From Coriobacteriia bacterium (lineage in GTDB: Bacteria; Actinomycetota; Coriobacteriia; Coriobacteriales; UBA8131), in the NCBI GenBank assembly GCA_009781535.1, contig WQXX01000009.1:1-16509 (forward strand): a stretch of 16,509 bases of DNA, read 5' to 3'. The notes below the pieces were generated by a model. That model ran no database searches and was not told the DNA's origin. It saw nothing but the letters and a program-made list of their open reading frames with translations. The stretch's first letter is position 1; each line of letters starts with the position of its first letter. Of the stretch, positions 12,393 to 16,509 are shown one piece after another. The position numbers and the translations under genes were made by a program.

Positions 12393-13934
12393 ATGACACA
12401 ACGCACCACTGCAAAGGCATGGATGAAACCTATCCTCTCATTGCTTGCCTTAGCAGTGGTGCTCTCTTTGGTGGCAGAAGTCACCTCTCCCTCCTTTGCG
12501 GAGGCGTTAACAGTAACTTCGACAACTGCGCGCTCGAACCAGGAGTCCGGTTATGAAGTTGTCGGCGGGGTGCCGACGCGTATCCTCTGGGAGGCTGACG
12601 TTGACGAGGGCGAACAGGTTAAGTCGATTACCTTGAAGTTCCCTGAAGGCTCATTCATTGCAGATGATGCCAACGTATTAGCAACCATCCTGTATCAGGA
12701 AGACCCCAAGGAAACACCTAAGCGCATCGAGGTCGATCAGGTCTACACAATTTCAGATGCAGGTTTCACCATCGCCTTTGCGGAACTGATCCCTGAGGCT
12801 CATACCATACGTATTGAGATTAACGGAATCGCCTTGCCGCCCGAAGGTGGCGCGTATGTGCTCACAGGAAGTTACGTTGATGGCACGGGAACCACCAGAA
12901 AGCTGGAAGACCCCATATCGATCGTAGTTATTGACAGACCCTTGATCGAGAAGGTGTTTGAATGGCTTGGGGAGCAGAAATGGGTTCAGGTTTGGAACAC
13001 ACAGTTTTTCCTTCGTCTCTTCTTGAATCCGCAATATGCCATTGTATCTATTCCTAATCTGTTCTTCGGATGGTTGAGATCTCTAGGGCTCGTTGCCGTA
13101 GGCTTCCCGCTCGCTATTCCCATCGGTCTTGCTTTTGCCTTCCTGCGTATGGCAAAACTGCGCATCGTTCGTTTTATTGCAAGCATCTATGTCAATGTCA
13201 TCCGTGGTACGCCGTTGTTCCTTCAGATGTACATCGTCATCATGGGCTTGAAGATGGTCTGGCCATCGCTTGACAGCTACATGCTCGGTATCGTCGTGCT
13301 TGCTTTAAACTCAAGCGCCTACCTTGCGGAGATATTCCGAGCCGGTATCCAGTCCATCCACAAAGGGCAGTTCGAGGCGTCGGCTTCCTTAGGCATGAAT
13401 GGCGCCATGACGATGTTTTTTGTAATAATCCCGCAGACGGTACGGCGCGTCATTCCCACGGCGACCTCTGAGTTCATCCTTTTGTTCAAGGACACCTCGC
13501 TATTGGCAGCTGTTGGCGTCATGGAGATGATGATGTTTGCCAAGTCCATGGTCGCCGGTGCGAGCAACATGACGCCCTACGTTGTTGCGGCTGGATTCTA
13601 CCTCATCGTCACTTTGCCGCTGACAAAATTCGTCGGCATCTTCGAGAAAAAACTTGCCGCTTCTGAGGGTACCATTTCGCAGCCGTTGCCGAAAAAGAAG
13701 AAACCCGGTCTGCTTGGTGGTTTGGCAACGGTTCTGCCTATCCCAACGATGGAGGGTGCGGATGCTGTGATACGGGATGCTGAGAGTGTGGATGCGGCGG
13801 ATGCCGAGTATTCTGCAACTGTTATTGTCGAACCAATTGATGCAGATACCAGTAGTTCAGCTGATCCTGACCCCACGGAGCCACCTGATATCGACGCCTC
13901 TCGAACACAGGTAGGAGGTGGAAAGAATGACTAA
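12393..13934 (+). CDS. Polar amino-acid ABC transporter permease with N-terminal extracytoplasmic domain and acidic C-tail
   Basis: A 513-residue fusion. Residues 11-38 are a signal peptide or first membrane helix (KPILSLLALAVVLSLVAEV, then SFAEA). Residues about 40-185 form a beta-rich extracytoplasmic domain that is not a solute-binding domain and that I cannot identify. The HisM/GlnP-type permease follows at about 220-420: RGTPLFLQMY at 271-280, the EAA-type coupling loop AEIFRAGIQSIHKGQFEASASLGM at 312-335, and further helices to about 415. The last 90 residues start with a basic cluster (PKKKKP) and continue as an acidic, Pro/Asp/Ser-rich tail, presumably cytoplasmic. Typical permeases of this family have only about 220 residues. 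Start choice is uncertain: ATG 12393 lies 10 bases after AAAAGG, while ATG 12384 is too close to it. The stop overlaps the ATPase start by eight bases. Confidence 0.92.
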   Translation: MTQRTTAKAWMKPILSLLALAVVLSLVAEVTSPSFAEALTVTSTTARSNQESGYEVVGGVPTRILWEADVDEGEQVKSITLKFPEGSFIADDANVLATILYQEDPKETPKRIEVDQVYTISDAGFTIAFAELIPEAHTIRIEINGIALPPEGGAYVLTGSYVDGTGTTRKLEDPISIVVIDRPLIEKVFEWLGEQKWVQVWNTQFFLRLFLNPQYAIVSIPNLFFGWLRSLGLVAVGFPLAIPIGLAFAFLRMAKLRIVRFIASIYVNVIRGTPLFLQMYIVIMGLKMVWPSLDSYMLGIVVLALNSSAYLAEIFRAGIQSIHKGQFEASASLGMNGAMTMFFVIIPQTVRRVIPTATSEFILLFKDTSLLAAVGVMEMMMFAKSMVAGASNMTPYVVAAGFYLIVTLPLTKFVGIFEKKLAASEGTISQPLPKKKKPGLLGGLATVLPIPTMEGADAVIRDAESVDAADAEYSATVIVEPIDADTSSSADPDPTEPPDIDASRTQVGGGKND

Positions 13935-14670
13935 TCGCGACAAGGGCGTTGTGCGTATTGAAGGCCTGCACAAATCCTTTGGGACAAACGAGGTACTTAA
14001 AGGCGTTGACCTGGAAGTTGATCGCGGCGAGGTGGTCGTCATCCTTGGGCCTTCTGGCTCAGGTAAGTCCACGATCCTGCGCTGCATCAATCTGCTCGAA
14101 AAACCCACCTCCGGTAACATCTGGTTTGAGGACACCTGCATCACGGCCCCAGAGACCGATATCAATAAGGTCCGCGAGCAGATTGGTATGGTATTCCAGT
14201 CCTTCAACCTTTTTCCTCATCTGTCGGCTTTAGGCAATGTCATGCTTGCGCAACGCAAGGTCTTAAAACGCTCGAAGGATGAAGCTGAGCGGATAGCCTT
14301 AGAGCAGCTCACCAAGGTGGGGCTTGCCGATCGTGTCGATTACATGCCCGCCCAGCTTTCCGGCGGTCAGCAGCAACGTGTTGCCATCGCGCGGGCATTA
14401 GCTATGGATCCGCACGTCATGCTCTTTGACGAAGTGACCTCAGCCCTTGACCCTGAACTTGTGCGAGGCGTGCTCGACGTTATGAAAGAGCTTGCTAAAG
14501 GCGGCATGACGATGATCGTCGTGACCCATGAGATGGGCTTTGCCCGCGACGTTGCCGACCGCGTCATCTTTATGGACGGCGGGGTCATCGTTGAGCAGGG
14601 GAGTCCTCAGGAAGTGTTCGACAACCCGCAAAACGAGCGCACGAAGAACTTCCTCGGACATATCATATAA
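13927..14670 (+). CDS. Polar amino-acid ABC transporter ATPase (GlnQ/HisP type)
   Basis: A 247-residue ATP-binding subunit that powers the amino-acid importer from the cytoplasmic face. All motifs are intact: Walker A GPSGSGKST at 41-49, Q-loop Gln at 91 (MVFQSFNLFPHL), signature LSGGQQQR at 144-151, Walker B VMLFDE at 164-169, D-loop SALD, and H-loop His at 201 (VTHEM). Length and sequence are typical of the polar amino-acid importers. AGGAGG at 13913-13918 lies eight bases upstream of the ATG at 13927; a GTG at 13918 overlaps that Shine-Dalgarno and is rejected. It overlaps the permease by eight bases and so is translationally coupled. No clear intrinsic terminator follows; AACTTGT (14669-14675) and ACAAGTT (14717-14723) form only a loose inverted repeat. 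Confidence 0.97.
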   Translation: MTNRDKGVVRIEGLHKSFGTNEVLKGVDLEVDRGEVVVILGPSGSGKSTILRCINLLEKPTSGNIWFEDTCITAPETDINKVREQIGMVFQSFNLFPHLSALGNVMLAQRKVLKRSKDEAERIALEQLTKVGLADRVDYMPAQLSGGQQQRVAIARALAMDPHVMLFDEVTSALDPELVRGVLDVMKELAKGGMTMIVVTHEMGFARDVADRVIFMDGGVIVEQGSPQEVFDNPQNERTKNFLGHII

Positions 14671-14803
14671 CTTGTCTCCATAAATAGCTATTGAAAGTAG
14701 CAAATAGTATCGTGTAACAAGTTCCTTACACAATACCCCTAAACGCAGTACCTGAAGACCTTAGCTGTCTTCTATTTGTTATCATGAAACCTATATTTAT
14801 GGG

Positions 14804-14830
14804 TAGCTCGGGGTGGTTTACGCTGAGCTA
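14804..14830 (+). promoter_or_regulatory. Hairpin in the hpf leader
   Basis: TAGCTC (14804-14809) and GAGCTA (14825-14830) form an exact 6-bp stem with a 15-base loop, ending 20 bases before the hpf Shine-Dalgarno. Upstream, TATATT near 14792 may be a -10, without a convincing -35. The remaining intergenic sequence from 14671 holds no gene. Confidence 0.35.
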
Positions 14831-14856
14831 TGAAAACCAACGAAAAGAGGTTTTTT

Positions 14857-15456
14857 ATGGAAATCACGGTTACTGGTCGGAAGATGACAATCAGCGATTC
14901 GCTGCGCACATATGTTGAGGACAAGATTGGGAACTCGGTCAAGGTCTTTAATATCACACCCATGTCGGCGGAAGTGGTCTTAAGGATGGAGAAAAACCCT
15001 GCAAACCCCAATCCAGCTGTTGTCGAGGTGACGCTTTACACTAAAGGTCATATCATCCGCACCGTGGTAGCCGATGAGGATATGTATACCGCCATCGATG
15101 TTGCCGCTGCTAAAGTCGAGCGCCAACTGCGGAAATACAAAACAAAGGTTATTGATAAGCGCCAGCAGGTCAAAAAACAACGGGAGCCCTTGTGGGCTGG
15201 CGCCATTGATAGCATCGAGCAGGCAATCGAGGAGCGTTTTGCTCTCGAGGATGATGAGGACAGGATCGTCCGCATCAAACAGATCGACCTTGTGGCGCTT
15301 ACCGAAGAAGAGGCGCTCATCCAGATCGACTTGCTCGGGCATGACTTCTTTATGTATACCAATGCCGTCGACGGGTTGGCGAATGTGATGTATCGCCGCA
15401 AAGATGGCAGCTATGGTATCCTCAAACCGCGCGTCGAGACCATTGATGGCAACTAA
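14857..15456 (+). CDS. hpf: Long-form ribosome hibernation promoting factor
   Basis: A 199-residue cytoplasmic protein that binds the 30S decoding region and dimerises ribosomes into inactive 100S particles in stationary phase or starvation. The N-terminal domain (1-97, MEITVTGRKMTISDSLRTYVEDKI...AIDVAAAKVERQLRKYK) is the RaiA/YfiA ribosome-binding fold. A charged linker (98-134) leads to the C-terminal dimerisation domain (135-192, IVRIKQIDLVALTEEEALIQ...ANVMYRRKDGSYGILKP). Having both domains marks it as the long form used by most bacteria outside the Gammaproteobacteria. The ATG at 14857 follows AGAGG at six bases; an in-frame ATG at 14830 overlaps the leader hairpin and is less likely. 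It is followed by the dispersed repeat copy 2 and then the cell-division gene. Confidence 0.95.
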   Translation: MEITVTGRKMTISDSLRTYVEDKIGNSVKVFNITPMSAEVVLRMEKNPANPNPAVVEVTLYTKGHIIRTVVADEDMYTAIDVAAAKVERQLRKYKTKVIDKRQQVKKQREPLWAGAIDSIEQAIEERFALEDDEDRIVRIKQIDLVALTEEEALIQIDLLGHDFFMYTNAVDGLANVMYRRKDGSYGILKPRVETIDGN

Positions 15457-15474
15457 ACGCTTTGTGGGATAGTT

Positions 15475-15559
15475 TTGTCACCCCGGACTTGATTTGGGGC
15501 CTATCAGGGTACTTGTAGGGTGAGTGCATGTGTTGCCTGACAAGATGGTGGCGAAATGG
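15475..15559 (+). repeat. Dispersed 85-bp repeat, copy 2
   Basis: Counterpart of 6078-6161. The hairpin stem CCCCGG / TTGGGG is kept through G-T pairs where copy 1 has perfect pairing, which hints that structure matters. It fills most of the 150 bases between hpf and the FtsB-like gene. Its 3' end holds the -35 of the next promoter and stops exactly before the -10. Confidence 0.88.
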
Positions 15560-15565
15560 TATACA
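15537..15565 (+). promoter_or_regulatory. Promoter of the FtsB-like / ppx genes, partly supplied by the repeat
   Basis: CTGACA (15537-15542, five of six to the -35 consensus) is followed after 17 bases by TATACA (15560-15565, four of six). The predicted start near 15572 gives a leader of about 35 bases. In copy 1 of the repeat the matching hexamer reads CTGAAA. Confidence 0.52.
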
Positions 15566-15606
15566 TGGTAGAATCGAAGATATCCAGTAACGGATGGCAG
15601 GAATAG

Positions 15607-16119
15607 ATGGCTGAGAAACCGACAAAAGAGGAAAAGGCTCGTAAAGCAGCAGAAAAGAAGGCGCTCGCAAAACAACGCAGGTCGCCCCTTCATTACCGGC
15701 TGTTCAAGGGCGCTATTGTCACGCTCGGCCTTACTTTTTGCTGTGTCTTTGCGTTTATGACCTTGTATCCCGTTCTCAGGGAGTTTTATATCGCGAGCCG
15801 CGAGTACGAGATCCTGGCGCTTGAATATGCAGCACTTCTGGATCGTAATGAAAAGATCGAGGAACAGATCGCCAATCTTCAGACCCCCGAAGGTGTTGCA
15901 GATCGTGCGCGGGAGCAGTTTGGGTGGGTCAAAGAAGGTGAGCAAGCCATCAATATCACCGGTTTGGGCGCCAGGGATTCCACGACGGCCTTGCCCGGTG
16001 CGGTGGTCTCTGGCAGCATAACGACGGAGTCGACTTGGTGGACTGACTTCCTCGATTGGGTCTTTGAGTACGAAGCCACCCCGCCTTCGCAAGAACTCTA
16101 CGACCCGCTCATCCACTGA
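15607..16119 (+). CDS. Septum formation initiator (FtsB/DivIC-like)
   Basis: A 170-residue single-pass membrane protein of the divisome family that links FtsL, FtsQ and the septal synthase. The N-terminus is highly basic and cytoplasmic (residues 1-33, many Lys and Arg). One membrane helix lies at about 34-55 (GAIVTLGLTFCCVFAFMTLY). A coiled coil follows at about 60-92 (REYEILALEYAALLDRNEKIEEQIANL), then the family motif TPEGVADRAREQFGWVKEGE at 93-112. The outer C-terminal tail of about 58 residues is longer than in E. coli FtsB and resembles actinobacterial forms. GGCAGGA lies about five bases before the ATG. The stop overlaps the next start by one base (TGATG), coupling it to ppx; the same neighbourhood is common in Actinobacteria. 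Confidence 0.9.
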   Translation: MAEKPTKEEKARKAAEKKALAKQRRSPLHYRLFKGAIVTLGLTFCCVFAFMTLYPVLREFYIASREYEILALEYAALLDRNEKIEEQIANLQTPEGVADRAREQFGWVKEGEQAINITGLGARDSTTALPGAVVSGSITTESTWWTDFLDWVFEYEATPPSQELYDPLIH

Positions 16120-16509
16120 TGATCATCCCTGATATCCGTGCGGCTATCGACCTGGGGACTGTTACCTCACGTCTGCTGGTAGCAAGCATCGACAAGGGCG
16201 TAGTATTGCCGCTGGCGCGCAGATCGGTGATAACCCATATGGGCGAAGGTCTGGCTGAAAGCGGCCGCATCTGTGATGCGGCCGCTGATCGTGTGTTGCA
16301 AGCCATACTCCAGTTTAAAGAGAGCATTACCGTTGTAGCTGCTGAGTTACGCGCAGCGGGCCTGGAGTGCCCGCGTATTCCTGTTCGGGCGGTGGCGACT
16401 TCTGCCATGCGTGACGCCTCCAATAGCGCAGAAATCATCGCTTTGTTGGCAGAGCAGGGAATCACTGTCGAGGTTATTGCAGGAGCGCGTGAGGCGGAGC
16501 TCTCGTTTA
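16119..16509 (+). CDS. Ppx/GppA family phosphatase, 3' end outside window
   Basis: The first 130 residues of an exopolyphosphatase / guanosine pentaphosphate phosphatase, an ASKHA-fold enzyme that shortens polyphosphate or converts pppGpp to ppGpp. Visible motifs: the phosphate-1 loop AAIDLGTVTSRLLVA near the N-terminus, THMGEGLAESGR at about 40-51, the ATSAMRDASN segment at about 92-101, and VEVIAGAREAELSF at the right edge, which contains the conserved catalytic-region Glu of this family. The ATG overlaps the upstream stop by one base, and the frame runs off the window. Whether it favours polyphosphate or pppGpp cannot be told from sequence. A near-perfect 27-bp palindrome lies inside it. 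Confidence 0.93.
   Translation, partial: MIIPDIRAAIDLGTVTSRLLVASIDKGVVLPLARRSVITHMGEGLAESGRICDAAADRVLQAILQFKESITVVAAELRAAGLECPRIPVRAVATSAMRDASNSAEIIALLAEQGITVEVIAGAREAELSF
16260..16286. repeat. 27-bp inverted repeat (12-bp arms, 3-bp spacer) inside the Ppx/GppA gene
   Basis: AGCGGCCGCATC (16260-16271) and GATGCGGCCGCT (16275-16286) are exact reverse complements separated by TGT. Each arm contains a GCGGCCGC octamer. It encodes part of ESGRICDAAAD, a surface segment between conserved motifs. It could form a strong mRNA hairpin. Confidence 0.97.

Noticed and set aside
14669..14723. AACTTGT/ACAAGTT inverted repeat as terminator of the transporter operon
   Set aside because: The arms are 41 bases apart, AT-rich and not followed by a T run.
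14671..14856. raiA-type structured RNA upstream of hpf
   Set aside because: Only one 6-bp stem is evident in the 186-base gap, and I cannot identify the complex conserved structure expected of that RNA class.

Overview
The window is a chromosomal stretch of roughly 50-55% GC that looks like a member of the Actinobacteria, probably class Coriobacteriia. This is inferred from gene content: a long-form hibernation factor, an FtsB/DivIC-like gene translationally coupled to a Ppx/GppA gene, a SARP/BTAD-type regulator, an FHA protein with an N-terminal zinc ribbon, and a likely leaderless gene. No rRNA, tRNA, integrase, transposase, phage gene or CRISPR array was seen.

Layout, left to right. (1) 2-2254, plus strand: the 3' part of a D-Ala-D-Ala carboxypeptidase, a one-base-overlapping truncated GcvT/YgfZ-like protein, and a zinc-ribbon/FHA protein. 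(2) 2273-5086, minus strand: a 604-residue protein with a disordered Ser/Gln-rich N-terminus, one membrane segment and an unidentified outer domain; then a MetA-type homoserine acyltransferase whose specificity residue predicts acetyl-CoA. (3) 5160-6095, plus strand: a protein with two peptidoglycan-binding domains, divergent from metA across a short symmetric promoter region. (4) 6040-6317: direct and dispersed repeats with hairpins between convergent genes. (5) 6318-9701, minus strand: a coiled-coil tail-anchored protein containing a perfect 42-bp palindrome, a small ribbon-helix-helix-like protein, and a 665-residue ATPase/SARP-like regulator. (6) 9702-14670, plus strand: a structured leader RNA, a lipoprotein of the amino-acid-binding family that lacks the usual ligand residues, an 11 x 11-bp tandem array, then a complete polar amino-acid ABC transporter (binding lipoprotein, fused permease, ATPase). 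(7) 14857-16509, plus strand: hpf, a second copy of the dispersed repeat carrying part of a promoter, an FtsB/DivIC-like protein and the start of a Ppx/GppA phosphatase.

How the genes fit together. The left part and the ftsB-like gene concern the cell envelope and its regulation. The central right part is nutrient uptake, with two solute-binding proteins beside one permease/ATPase pair. hpf and ppx link to starvation physiology. The minus-strand block 6318-9701 looks like a small regulatory island whose two promoters share a palindromic 10-mer. The signals least explained by ordinary annotation are the structured leader at 9919-10165, the 11-bp array at 11173-11293, the dispersed 85-bp repeat, the two long intragenic palindromes and the ligand-residue-less binding protein.
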